Source: Oscillospiraceae bacterium (GTDB lineage Bacteria > Bacillota > Clostridia > UBA1381 > UBA9506). From it: a stretch of 45,228 nucleotides of DNA. The translations under genes and the position numbers were made by a program. Positions within the stretch are counted from its first letter, which is position 1; each line of letters begins with the position of its first letter. Shown here in pieces: positions 8,620 through 18,336 of this stretch. The notes beneath the pieces were generated by a model, which saw only the letters and a list, made by a program, of their open reading frames with translations, ran no database searches and was not told where the DNA came from. The stretch covers positions 1-45,228 of the forward strand of contig SVJJ01000012.1 in assembly GCA_015069045.1 (NCBI GenBank), given 5' to 3'.

Positions 8620-11600
8620 ATGAACAAGAAAATACTACGTCGCTGTAGCACATTGTTTATTGTGCTAACCTTAGTATTAAGTATATGTGTTCCAATGCTG
8701 ACCGGCGGCGCAGAGTCGGATTACCGCTTGTCCCCGGGTCCGGTATCGGCAACGCCGGAAAGCAAGTATTTGCTTTCCCAAACCAATGTTACTATTAGCG
8801 GTACAACTTGGAATTTTTCCACTGGTGGATCTGTCAGCTACGACATTTTCATTCCCTTTGAAAGTGATCGATTAGTGTTTAACCATCCGGGGGATGGAAA
8901 GGACGCAAATCTTACCATTACGGTAGATGATTTGGTTTATCAAACATCCTTGAGTGATGAGGGCAACGCAACCAGCACAGAAATTGCGATTCGCGTTCCC
9001 AGAGGAAGCCATGTTCTCACAGTTTCGGCTGCCAGCGCAATTACCATCAGTAACCTTACTTTCCATAAAATTAACGAAACATGGTATTGGCAGCATTGCT
9101 CCACTCTGGACATTTCAGATTATGAGTCTACTCTCTTAACCACCATTGCCGTTAAAGAGGGTAGCAGAGCCTTCCGTTCCGGTGGCTCTATGAGATATTG
9201 GGACATGTCAACCAAAGACCTTATGCCCATGAATGTATCCGGTGTTATGTATGTGCCTCTAGAAATGCTGGCAGAGAGCATGCGCTACTATTGCGAGGAC
9301 TATCCTGACAAAAACTACATTCTTCTCCGTGGCGAAACCCGCGACCTTGAAATGCAAGGCGGTGTTGGCTACTTAACAGAAGGGTTCGATACTAAAACAC
9401 CTGTTTCCATGGAAATTATTTATAAAGATGGAGTTACCTGGGTGCCCCTGCGTAAGATTGCAGAAACCTTAGGCTATGGTGTTTCCTATCGTGACGGTAT
9501 TGCGGTTGTTGATGACCGTATACTGGCTCGTGAAGTTGTAGAAGACAACACAATTTTTACTGAACTGAAAGCAGAGTTTGCGAACTATGATGCAACGGAT
9601 ATCATTGTTGGTAAAACCTACCATGTTGCCAAAACTGGTAGCGATGCTAACGACGGAACAGCTGCATCGCCGTTCTTAACTTTAAATAAAGCCGGGTTAG
9701 AGGCCCAGGCAGGTGACACGGTTATTATCCATGAGGGTACCTATCGTGAAACCTTTACCCCACAAAACAATGGTACACTGACCTCTCCCATCATTTTCCA
9801 GGCTGCTGAGGGAGAAGGGGATGTTATCATTTCCGCATTAGAACCCATTAGCGGATTTACCCAGGGCGATGATGGTTTATGGTATGCAACCCCCACCGTA
9901 AATATGGGCTTTGGTAACAACCAATTGTTCTATCAGGGCGAGGAACTGCACGCCGGCCGTCACCCTAACACCCACACCAAAAAGGGTGCAATCGGTTGGC
10001 CCGAAGGCATCTCCAAGGTTTGGCCCACCATGGGTAACATGATGATTACCGAAAAGGGTGGCTTTGATGTTTACAGTGATACCGACTTGAATCAAGAAGA
10101 AGAAAACTACTGGGCAGGCGGTACCTTTATTACCGTTAAAGGTGAAGCCTGGACCTATGTTAGTGGTGATATTGTTAGCTCCGAAAAGGGCAAATTAACC
10201 GTTAAAGACCATGATGACTGGGTAGACTATACCTTAGGTACAAGTGACTTCTTTAAAAATGTTACCAATGAAGACTTTGGTTATATTACTAACCATTACA
10301 ACACCGTTGATATGCCCGGCGAATGGTATATGGATGCAGCGGGTAGTCTGGTCTTAAAAGCACCGGATGGTGCTAACATGGCCGATGCCTCTAAGTTTGA
10401 AACTAAAGCAAGATATAATGTTATCAACATGAATAACAGAAAAAATATTGTAATTCGTGGCATTAAAACCATTGGTGGCAGCTTAATTATGGAAGACGGC
10501 GAAAACAACGTGGTGGATAGTTGCACAATGACACACATGAGCCACTTTACGTTGTATATCTGCCCCGGCCGTATGCTCCGTGACCCCAGCGTTTCTCACA
10601 ACGCTGACAGAAGCCGTCAGCGTGGCGAATCCGGCAACTGGGTTGGCGGAACAAGAAATGCCCTTATTAACAACATCTTTGACCATAGTGCCGGAACAGG
10701 CTTATTCCTACAGGGCATAGGCCACTACATTAAAAACAACCAATTCCTAAACTGCGGTTACTCGGGTGGTTATCCCGGTGCTTTGTGCGTAACGGAACAG
10801 CGTGGTTTACCCTCCGGTACACCTAAGGGCGGTCACATCATTATTTATAACGATATTATCAATGCAGCCCGTCAAGGTCTTAACATTGGTGGTGGCGAGA
10901 CAAGCGACGGCATGTCTCCTGCTTACATTCCTTGCGATGTTGCATATAACTACCTTGAAAACTGTACCATGGGTACCCGTGATACCGGTGCTACTTATTC
11001 CTACGCTTTAAATATTGGTACAGACTGGGCTCGTTCTGCAACACATCACAACATGTATGCCGGAGAGCATTTCATTGGTGCAGGTTTCCACAAACTGTGC
11101 AACACCTTCTACATTGATGGTGGTGTAACAGCTATGGATAGCTACTTAAACCTTTCTTTCACCAGCCAGCCTAAGTGGCCAACCAGCGTTCAGTCTAAAA
11201 CCCATGTATATGGCGATGAGCAGGCAACACCGGGTAGCCGTGGCGGTAACGACCGTGACCTGCAGTTTGTCCCCGGCGGTGAAGATTCTCTCCAAATTGC
11301 AGACTATCCTGATGGCAAACCTTTCAGAGCGGGTAGTACCCATCGCCGTACAGACCGGTTCATGCTGAACTACAATAACTTTAAAGCCGGCAACCCCGGT
11401 GTTTACAAACCTTCAAACAATCCTGCAGATACCAGCGTTACACCTCAAATTTTTGAGAATGTTCAAATTGGCGGCGATTACAGACATTACATTACCATGT
11501 TCTTAGATGTAGAGCCCGAGTGGTATCCCACCAGGGATGGTGTTAAATATTCACCCATTGTTACCTTAAATGTTAAGAATACAAGCGGTGAAACTGTGGC

Positions 11601-12939
11601 AGAGGTAGAAAGCCGCATCGGTATTGATGCAACAAATTCCTTTAACCGTTGGTATTATTATAAGACCTTTGAAAAGGTTATGACCTTGCCCAAACTTCCC
11701 GCAGGTACCTACACATTAGAAATAATGTTCGAATCACCGGAGGCTCGGGTACAGGCACTCCGTGCCACCTCCTTAAACGAGGTAACCATTCAAGCTGTTG
11801 AAGGTGCGCAACCGAACTACATTTCACCTTCCAGTTATGACCAGTTTATCCAGCAGGGCGGTTATGGTTTGGTTCCTGTCCCGTCAGAGAATTTGGTTGG
11901 TGCTTATGCCGGTTGGCCGCTCTTTGGTAAAAATGTTGGTAACACATGGGCACACACCTTTATCTATAACAATGTTTACCTTGAAACCGCAGCTGACCAA
12001 ATTGAGTTCATTCTCAACACAGGTGGAACTTATGTCAGCCAGGGTCTTAGTGTTTTCCTTTGTGATGATGAAGGCAACCAGATTGAACGAATTGGCCGGG
12101 ATGTCATTGCAGATGAACAACGGTTCAAAGAGTCAAGCTGGTTATTAGGTGGCTACAGTTCAATGCCCTTAAACCGGGTTTTAGAGCCGGGTACCTATAA
12201 CTTTATGTTTAAATTTGACCCCACTGTTGGCGGTGCAAACGCAGGCGCTAACACAACCATTGAAGAGATTTACTTCACAAGAAGTGACCGCGCATTTATA
12301 GCCAGCGCAAATTTTGACAACATTGGTGTTACAGACACGAATTATTCCTACACCGACATATCAACACTCACTGGCATTACCTGTAGCAATGCATCAACCA
12401 CAAGTCGCGATTCCATTCAAATTGTGGCAGATTCAACCACAGGCAGTCGCATGTTAAAGGCAAGCCATTCTATCTACGACTTACTTGTCGGCATCTACCG
12501 CTTTAACATGTCGAAAACCTTTGCTACAGCCATTTCCGATGGTTCTGTAACGGCCTCCTTCAAAATGAAGGGCGATGGTCAGGTTTACATTGGCAAGTTC
12601 TTATGCGGTAGCGAGGAGATAAATGCATACCATACCGACATGTCAGGTACTGCACCTGCTGCGGGTGCTGATGGCACCAGCGCCGAATGGCAAGGCACAT
12701 GTCCTGCTTTGGTTAAAGATAGCCATGGTTGGTTGCATATTAGTGTAACTGCTAAACGAACGGCCACCGGTTGGGATATTACCTATGACGATTTAAATTC
12801 CGCAGAGGATGTATTCCCCGTTCGCAGTTATGAGACAACAGCAGCCATCACAGGCATTAACCTGGTAAATACTGTTGACACATCTTACAGAGCAGTACAC
12901 TATTTTGATGATATTGTCATTACCAGCAGTCCTTCTTAA
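8620..12939 (+). CDS. Giant secreted right-handed beta-helix protein, copy 1 (putative polysaccharide lyase or hydrolase)
   Basis: The 1,439-residue protein has a signal peptide (about 1-30). It then has a beta-sandwich-like segment (40-155) and a copper-amine-oxidase-N-like stalk domain (about 205-300; VPLRKIAETLGYGV), which is structural, not an oxidase. A parallel beta-helix (about 335-800) opens with VAKTGSDANDGTAASPF, the usual entry of DUF1565/pectate-lyase-like folds. Next come beta-rich, probably carbohydrate-binding modules (about 900-1,220) and a C-terminal LamG-like domain (1,224-1,439) that copy 2 lacks. The enzyme family and catalytic residues are not clear to me, and it could be binding-only. 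The start at 8620 matches copy 2 and follows AAGGATGA; an in-frame ATG at 8566 lies inside the leader hairpin. It lies 71 bases after the binding-protein gene and is likely cotranscribed. Confidence 0.85.
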   Translation: MNKKILRRCSTLFIVLTLVLSICVPMLTGGAESDYRLSPGPVSATPESKYLLSQTNVTISGTTWNFSTGGSVSYDIFIPFESDRLVFNHPGDGKDANLTITVDDLVYQTSLSDEGNATSTEIAIRVPRGSHVLTVSAASAITISNLTFHKINETWYWQHCSTLDISDYESTLLTTIAVKEGSRAFRSGGSMRYWDMSTKDLMPMNVSGVMYVPLEMLAESMRYYCEDYPDKNYILLRGETRDLEMQGGVGYLTEGFDTKTPVSMEIIYKDGVTWVPLRKIAETLGYGVSYRDGIAVVDDRILAREVVEDNTIFTELKAEFANYDATDIIVGKTYHVAKTGSDANDGTAASPFLTLNKAGLEAQAGDTVIIHEGTYRETFTPQNNGTLTSPIIFQAAEGEGDVIISALEPISGFTQGDDGLWYATPTVNMGFGNNQLFYQGEELHAGRHPNTHTKKGAIGWPEGISKVWPTMGNMMITEKGGFDVYSDTDLNQEEENYWAGGTFITVKGEAWTYVSGDIVSSEKGKLTVKDHDDWVDYTLGTSDFFKNVTNEDFGYITNHYNTVDMPGEWYMDAAGSLVLKAPDGANMADASKFETKARYNVINMNNRKNIVIRGIKTIGGSLIMEDGENNVVDSCTMTHMSHFTLYICPGRMLRDPSVSHNADRSRQRGESGNWVGGTRNALINNIFDHSAGTGLFLQGIGHYIKNNQFLNCGYSGGYPGALCVTEQRGLPSGTPKGGHIIIYNDIINAARQGLNIGGGETSDGMSPAYIPCDVAYNYLENCTMGTRDTGATYSYALNIGTDWARSATHHNMYAGEHFIGAGFHKLCNTFYIDGGVTAMDSYLNLSFTSQPKWPTSVQSKTHVYGDEQATPGSRGGNDRDLQFVPGGEDSLQIADYPDGKPFRAGSTHRRTDRFMLNYNNFKAGNPGVYKPSNNPADTSVTPQIFENVQIGGDYRHYITMFLDVEPEWYPTRDGVKYSPIVTLNVKNTSGETVAEVESRIGIDATNSFNRWYYYKTFEKVMTLPKLPAGTYTLEIMFESPEARVQALRATSLNEVTIQAVEGAQPNYISPSSYDQFIQQGGYGLVPVPSENLVGAYAGWPLFGKNVGNTWAHTFIYNNVYLETAADQIEFILNTGGTYVSQGLSVFLCDDEGNQIERIGRDVIADEQRFKESSWLLGGYSSMPLNRVLEPGTYNFMFKFDPTVGGANAGANTTIEEIYFTRSDRAFIASANFDNIGVTDTNYSYTDISTLTGITCSNASTTSRDSIQIVADSTTGSRMLKASHSIYDLLVGIYRFNMSKTFATAISDGSVTASFKMKGDGQVYIGKFLCGSEEINAYHTDMSGTAPAAGADGTSAEWQGTCPALVKDSHGWLHISVTAKRTATGWDITYDDLNSAEDVFPVRSYETTAAITGINLVNTVDTSYRAVHYFDDIVITSSPS

Positions 12940-13024
12940 AACCTTGTCAGGTAAAACATTTGTCAAAGCAATGTAAGTGTTTTTTCGGGCGCTGCCGTCC
13001 GCTTTGCTGTGGCGGCAAGCACCC

Positions 13025-13122
13025 ACACAGATAAAAATCATGAGTTCATTAACAAAATCTTTGTTGAAATGAATGGTCAGGAAACAGTTGACGCATTGTG
13101 TAAATGAAAATTCAATCAATAA
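13025..13122 (+). pseudogene. Decayed 3' end of the sugar-binding protein gene
   Basis: Reading in frame gives TDKNHEFINKIFVEMNGQ, then ETVDALCK, a stop, and KFNQ before a final stop. It matches the end of the intact binding protein (TDEAFEEINQIFVEMNGQ, then ETIDALCEWEFDQ). The Trp codon TGG has become TGA (13105-13107). It has no start and is a by-product of the tandem duplication, marking its left breakpoint near 13025. Confidence 0.92.
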
Positions 13123-13141
13123 AGAGTAGTATATATGGAGC

Positions 13142-13164
13142 GGGGGCCATATTTTTGAGCCCTC
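13142..13164 (+). promoter_or_regulatory. Leader hairpin before beta-helix gene 2
   Basis: GGGGGC (13142-13147) pairs with GCCCTC (13159-13164), including one G-U pair, around an 11-base loop that keeps the CATATTT of copy 1. The primary sequence has drifted but pairing is retained at the same distance from the start codon. Confidence 0.45.
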
Positions 13165-13192
13165 CCTACGCAAAAGAAAGGATGATAAATGG

Positions 13193-16100
13193 ATGAACAA
13201 GAAAACCCTACGTCGTTGTGGCGCATTGTTTGTTGTGCTAACCTTAGTGTTTAGCATGTGCGCTCCAATGCTGGCCGGTGCTGCACCAGAGGATTACGTT
13301 ATGTCCCCGGGTCCGGTATCAGCAACACCGGAAAGCAAGCATTTGCTTTCTCAAGACAATGTAGCCATTGATGGCACAACCTGGACTTTTTCTGCCGGCG
13401 GATCTGTTACCTACGACATTTTCGTTCCCTTTGAAAGTGATCGTTTAGTTTTTGGCCATCCCGGCGATGGAAAGAACGCAAACCTCACCATTAAAGTAGA
13501 TGATGATTTAGTTTATCAAACAACTTTAGCTGAAGACGGCAACGCAACCAGCACAGAAATTGCGATTCGCGTTCCCAGAGGCAGTCACGTTCTTACGGTT
13601 TCAGCCGATAATGCTATTACCATTAGTGATTTTACTCTTCATAAAATCAACGAAACATGGTACTGGCAACATGCCTCCACGTTGGATATATCTGAGTATG
13701 AGTCCAAGCTCATGACTGCATTTGTTGTTCATGAGTCAAGCAGAGCATTCCGCTCCTTTGCTTCTATGAGATATTGGGATATGTCTACAAAGAGCGTTAC
13801 ACCTATGTATGTATCCGGCAGTTTATATGTTCCTTTGAGAATGTTTGCCGAGAGCTTGCGTTACTATTGCGAGGATTATTCTGATAAGAGCTATATTCTT
13901 CTTCGTGGCGAAACCCAGGATTTAGAGATGTTGGGCGGCGTTGGCTACCTGACCGAAGGTTTCGACACCAAAACACCTGTTTCCATGGATATTGTTTATC
14001 AAAATGGTCTCACTTGGGTGCCCCTGCGCAAAATAGCAGAAACCTTAGGCTATGGTGTTTACTATCGTGAAGGTATTGTGGTTATTGATGACCGCATGCT
14101 GGCTCGCGAAATTATTGAAAATGATGAATATTTTGCAGAACTCAAAGCTGAGTTCAAACAATATGATGCTACGGATGCCATTGTTGGCAAGACCTATCAC
14201 GTTGCCAAAACCGGTAGCGATGCTAACTCCGGAACAGCTGAATACCCCTTCTTAACCTTAAATAAAGCCGGAGCAGTTGCCCAGGCAGGTGACACGGTTA
14301 TTATCCATGAGGGTACCTATCGTGAAGTGTTTACCCCTCAAAACGATGGTACACTGACCTCGCCCATCACCTATCAGGCTGCTGAGGGCGAAGGCGATGT
14401 TATCATCTCTGCCTTAGAGCCGGTTAAGGAATTTATTCAGGGCGGCGATGGTTTATGGTATGCCCGTCCGGTTGTTGATATGGGCTTTGGTAACAACCAG
14501 CTGTTCTATCAGGGCGAAGAGTTGGTTGCCGGCCGTCACCCCAACACCCACACCAAAGTAGGTGCAACCGGTTGGCCGGAAGGCACCTCCAAAGTTTGGC
14601 CCACCATTGGTAACATGATGATTACCGAAACAGGCGGCTATGATGTTTACAGTGACACCGACTTAAATCAGGAAGAGGAAAATTACTGGGCAGGCGGTAC
14701 CTTTGTTACAATTAAAGGTGAAGCTTGGACCTATGTCAGCGGTGATATTGTTAGCTCCGAAAAGGGCAAACTAACCGTTAAAGACCATGATAACTGGGTA
14801 GACTATACTTTAGGTACATCTCAGTTCTTTAAAAATACTACCAACGAGGACTTTGGTTACATTACCAATCATTACAACACCGTGGATATGCCCGGTGAGT
14901 GGTATATGGATAAACAGGGCAGCCTGGTCTTAATGGCACCGGAAGGTGCTAACATGGCCGATGTCTCTAAGTTTGAAACCAAAGCCAGATACAACGTTAT
15001 CAACATGAACGATAGAAAAAATATCGTGCTCCGTGGTATTAAAACCATTGGTGGTAGCTTAATCATGGGCGGCGAGGCTGAAAATAACGTTGTGGATAAC
15101 TGCACAATGAAGCACATGAGCCACTTTACGTTATATACCTGCCCCGGCCGTATGCTTCGTGACTCCAGCGTTAGTCTTAATGAGGATAAGAGCCGTCAGC
15201 GCGGCGAATCCGGCAACTGGGTAGGCGGAACGAAACACACCATTATTAACAACACCTTTGACCATAGTGCCGGAACCGGTATGTTCTTAGAAGGTATAGG
15301 TCACTACGTTAAAAACAACCAGTTCCTAAACTGCGGCTACTCAGGTTCCTACATGGGTGCTTTATCTATAACGTATGATGAACGTAATGCGCCTTCCGGT
15401 ACCCCCAAGGGCGGCCACATGGTAATTTATAACGACTTTATCTATGCAGCCCGTCAGGGTGTAATCATTAACGGTGGGGAAACCAGCGATGGTATGTCTA
15501 ATTCCTACTTCCCCTGCGACATTGGTTATAACTACTTTAAAAATTGTACCATGGGTACCCGTGACACCGGTGTAACTTATTTCTACGCTCTGAACGTAGG
15601 TACCGACTGGGCACGTTCGGCTATGCATCACAACATGTATGCCGGCGAACATTTCATTGGCGCAGGCTTCCACAAGCTGCCCAACACCTTCTACATTGAT
15701 GGTGGTGTAACAGCTATGGATACCTACTTAAACCTCTCCTTTACCGACCAACCTAAGTGGGTAGAAAGTGTTCAGTCCAAAACCCACGTGTATGGCGATC
15801 AGCCGTATCCGGGCAGCCGCGGCGGTAATGACCGTGATCTGCAGTTTGTTCCCGGCGGCGAGGCTTCCTTACAAATTGCCGACTATCCTGATGGTAAACC
15901 CTTCAGACCGGGTAGTGACAGACGTTTGGATGACCGGTTTATGATGAACTACGAAAACTTTGTAGCCGGTAACCCCGGTGTTTACAAGCCTGTAAACAAT
16001 CCGGAGGATTCCAGCAAAGAGCCTCAAATTTTTGAAAAGGTTAAAATTGAAGGCGACTATAGACATTACATTACCATGTTCTTAGATGTAGAGCCGCATT

Positions 16101-16897
16101 GGTATCCCACCAAGGACGGCGCCACTTATTCACCAAAAATTACCATGGATGTTAAGAATGCAAACGGCGAAGTCGTTGCTGAGCTTGAGAGCTACTTTGG
16201 TATTGATGAGGTTAACGTCTTTAACCGTTGGTATTATTACAAGACCTTTGAAAAGGTTATGACCCTGCCGAAACTCCCCGAGGGTGAATACACTTTGGAA
16301 ATTATGTTTGAAACGCCGGAGGCTCGGGTGCAGGCTCTGCGGGCCAACTCCTTAAACGAGGTAACCATTCAGGCTGTTGAAGGCTCGCATCCTAACTACA
16401 TTACGCCTGCTAACTATTCTAAGTTTATCGAAAATCCTAACTACGGTTTGATTCCACACCCAACAGAGAGATCGGTTGGTGCTTATGCCGGTTGGCCGGT
16501 TCTCTTTAGACTGATTGGTAACACATGGGGTCACACCTTTATTTACAATGATGTTTACCTGGAAACCCCGGCTGATCAGTTCGAATTTGTTATTAACACA
16601 GGTAAAAGCTTTGCTAACCAGGGTCTGAACATTTATATTTGTGATTATGATGGCAACAAGATTGAAAAGATTGCCAGCGATGTCATTGCAGGTGAGCAAA
16701 GATTCTTAGAGACTGCTTGGTTGTTGGGCGGTTATTCCTACATCTCCTTAAACCGCACATTGGAGCCGGGAACCTACAACTTTATGTTAGAATTTGACCC
16801 GACTATTGAGGGTGCAAATAAAAATGCTTGTACAACCATTGAGCACATTTACCTCACCCAGCGCCCAGTTTACAATACCGAGGAGGTATCTGAATGA
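13193..16897 (+). CDS. Giant secreted right-handed beta-helix protein, copy 2
   Basis: The 1,234-residue paralogue of the preceding gene has the same order: signal peptide, beta-sandwich segment, stalk domain (WVPLRKIAETLGYGVYYREG), beta-helix beginning VAKTGSDANSGTAEYPF, and C-terminal beta modules. It ends about where the extra C-terminal domain of copy 1 begins; the last residues (NTEEVSE) are unrelated to copy 1 and encode the AGGAGG ribosome site of the next gene. Differences from copy 1 are spread along the protein, so both seem to be under selection and may differ in specificity. The ATG overlaps none of its neighbours and follows AAAGGATGATAAATGG. Confidence 0.87.
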   Translation: MNKKTLRRCGALFVVLTLVFSMCAPMLAGAAPEDYVMSPGPVSATPESKHLLSQDNVAIDGTTWTFSAGGSVTYDIFVPFESDRLVFGHPGDGKNANLTIKVDDDLVYQTTLAEDGNATSTEIAIRVPRGSHVLTVSADNAITISDFTLHKINETWYWQHASTLDISEYESKLMTAFVVHESSRAFRSFASMRYWDMSTKSVTPMYVSGSLYVPLRMFAESLRYYCEDYSDKSYILLRGETQDLEMLGGVGYLTEGFDTKTPVSMDIVYQNGLTWVPLRKIAETLGYGVYYREGIVVIDDRMLAREIIENDEYFAELKAEFKQYDATDAIVGKTYHVAKTGSDANSGTAEYPFLTLNKAGAVAQAGDTVIIHEGTYREVFTPQNDGTLTSPITYQAAEGEGDVIISALEPVKEFIQGGDGLWYARPVVDMGFGNNQLFYQGEELVAGRHPNTHTKVGATGWPEGTSKVWPTIGNMMITETGGYDVYSDTDLNQEEENYWAGGTFVTIKGEAWTYVSGDIVSSEKGKLTVKDHDNWVDYTLGTSQFFKNTTNEDFGYITNHYNTVDMPGEWYMDKQGSLVLMAPEGANMADVSKFETKARYNVINMNDRKNIVLRGIKTIGGSLIMGGEAENNVVDNCTMKHMSHFTLYTCPGRMLRDSSVSLNEDKSRQRGESGNWVGGTKHTIINNTFDHSAGTGMFLEGIGHYVKNNQFLNCGYSGSYMGALSITYDERNAPSGTPKGGHMVIYNDFIYAARQGVIINGGETSDGMSNSYFPCDIGYNYFKNCTMGTRDTGVTYFYALNVGTDWARSAMHHNMYAGEHFIGAGFHKLPNTFYIDGGVTAMDTYLNLSFTDQPKWVESVQSKTHVYGDQPYPGSRGGNDRDLQFVPGGEASLQIADYPDGKPFRPGSDRRLDDRFMMNYENFVAGNPGVYKPVNNPEDSSKEPQIFEKVKIEGDYRHYITMFLDVEPHWYPTKDGATYSPKITMDVKNANGEVVAELESYFGIDEVNVFNRWYYYKTFEKVMTLPKLPEGEYTLEIMFETPEARVQALRANSLNEVTIQAVEGSHPNYITPANYSKFIENPNYGLIPHPTERSVGAYAGWPVLFRLIGNTWGHTFIYNDVYLETPADQFEFVINTGKSFANQGLNIYICDYDGNKIEKIASDVIAGEQRFLETAWLLGGYSYISLNRTLEPGTYNFMLEFDPTIEGANKNACTTIEHIYLTQRPVYNTEEVSE

Positions 16898-18273
16898 AAT
16901 TTTCTAAATTAGCTATTTTTATGAGCGTTGTTATGGCTCTGTCGTCATGCTTATGCATGACGGCAGGCGCCACCACAGAGAGTGCCCTTTCCATGAGCAA
17001 CGGCACCCCTTTAGTTGACGTAGATTTTGAAGAGATCGGCACCGTAAACTCACCTTATACTTTTGCCGATATGTCAACATTAATTGGCGTTACCTGCCAT
17101 AACACAGCCTATGGTCCTTTTGGCGGTCAGGCTAAAATTGTTGAAGATGCAACAAGCGGAAACCGCATGCTGGAAATTGACCTTGGCACTATCACTAGCT
17201 TCATGTATCGTTTTGGCTTTACCCACACCTTTGCCACTCCCGTTTCCAGTGGTGTTGTAACAGCATCCTTCAAAGTTAAGAGTACCGGTGGTCAGGTGTT
17301 TGACTGGGGTATGTTCTCCGCCGGAACGGCACTGAATGATACTTTCGACACAGACATACGCGGTATTGTCCCCGAGGCATGGCAAGGCACATGCACAAGC
17401 TTTGCTAAGGATAGCAATGGTTGGTTCCATGTTGGCGTTTATGCCAAAAAGACAGCCACCGGCTGGAGCATTTCCTATGACGATTTAAACGCAGAAGGGG
17501 AAACCTTTGTGGTTGAAAGCTATACAACAGCCTCAGCCCTTACAGCTTTTAACCTTATAGGCCTAACCTTGGACAGTACACCACCACCAAAAATTTATTT
17601 TGATGATATTTCCATTGTTCATACCCCAAACTTAGCCATTGATGGTACGCAGCCGGCCCTAACCCCCCAGCCGGACCAGGAGAGCTTTGCCGTAACCTTA
17701 ACCCAGGCTCTTTCCGGCACCAAAATCGGTGCAACCATTACCGATGCAGGGGATAGCACCATTGTGATTGCGGCAGATTGCGTAACCAATCCAACTGATA
17801 AAACCATTACCATTTCTCCCAAAAGCTATTTGGAGCATGGTAAGACGTATACACTTGCTTTCACCGGCCTTGACACGTGCTTAATGAAAAACGGTGTAGC
17901 GGTAGATATGTCCTTAGCACCTACCGCCTTTACAACTACATCGCAACCCGGGGTAACAGCTTCTCCTGCAACTGTTTCTTATCAAACAGCGGAAGGTGCA
18001 CCTGTTAGTCTGCCCTATGTAGGCACCTGTCAGGCAGTTGGAACTGCAACTTTAAACAATGATGGCAGCGAAAAAAGTGTTATGGCGCTGCTTGCAGCTT
18101 ATGACGTCAATGGTGTTGTTTTAAAGGCTGCAAAAACAGAGATTACCCTTGCTGCCAACGCCATCAATGCGCCCATATCTGTTACACTGACCGGCTTAAA
18201 CGGCGAAAAGGTTGACCATACAGCCTGGTTCGTGGTAGATGTTACAGATGGCCGTTGGACATTACTTCCTTAA
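16894..18273 (+). CDS. Secreted LamG-like/Ig-like protein, split-off partner of beta-helix copy 2
   Basis: The 459-residue protein has an N-terminal export signal (1-27), possibly a lipobox at LSSC. Residues about 35-245 are homologous to the C-terminal domain of beta-helix copy 1 (shared TASFK, EWQGTC or AWQGTC, ATGW, YDDLN, YFDDI). An SbsA/Big_5-type Ig-like domain (250-345) and a beta-rich C-terminal domain (350-459) follow. Its ATG overlaps the TGA of copy 2, with AGGAGG seven bases upstream, so translation is coupled and a 1:1 partnership is likely. No catalytic motif was seen; glycan binding is the likely role. Confidence 0.82.
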   Translation: MKFSKLAIFMSVVMALSSCLCMTAGATTESALSMSNGTPLVDVDFEEIGTVNSPYTFADMSTLIGVTCHNTAYGPFGGQAKIVEDATSGNRMLEIDLGTITSFMYRFGFTHTFATPVSSGVVTASFKVKSTGGQVFDWGMFSAGTALNDTFDTDIRGIVPEAWQGTCTSFAKDSNGWFHVGVYAKKTATGWSISYDDLNAEGETFVVESYTTASALTAFNLIGLTLDSTPPPKIYFDDISIVHTPNLAIDGTQPALTPQPDQESFAVTLTQALSGTKIGATITDAGDSTIVIAADCVTNPTDKTITISPKSYLEHGKTYTLAFTGLDTCLMKNGVAVDMSLAPTAFTTTSQPGVTASPATVSYQTAEGAPVSLPYVGTCQAVGTATLNNDGSEKSVMALLAAYDVNGVVLKAAKTEITLAANAINAPISVTLTGLNGEKVDHTAWFVVDVTDGRWTLLP

Positions 18274-18336
18274 AAACCTAATTAGGTTTATTATATATAT
18301 TCAATAACTATATTATTAAAAAGGATGTGTAAAGTA

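Larger units (their letters stand above)
8451..16897 (+). repeat. Tandem gene duplication (two copies of about 3.8-4.5 kb)
   Basis: The segment from the last ~98 bases of the binding-protein gene through the beta-helix gene (from 8451) is repeated from 13025. Homology covers the binding-protein tail, the leader with its hairpin, the ribosome site (CAAAAGAAAGGATGATAA in both) and about 1,220 codons. In segments I aligned by eye roughly four residues in five are identical, so the event is not recent. Homology continues past the end of copy 2 into the next gene. Confidence 0.9.

Noticed and set aside
9244-9520. Copper amine oxidase match in the beta-helix protein
   Set aside because: Only the N-terminal stalk-like domain is present. 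The oxidase domain and its modified tyrosine are absent, so this is a structural or binding module.
12793-13257. Open frame of 154 codons on the minus strand
   Set aside because: It spans the end of beta-helix gene 1, the decayed fragment and the start of gene 2; no start signal or domain was seen.
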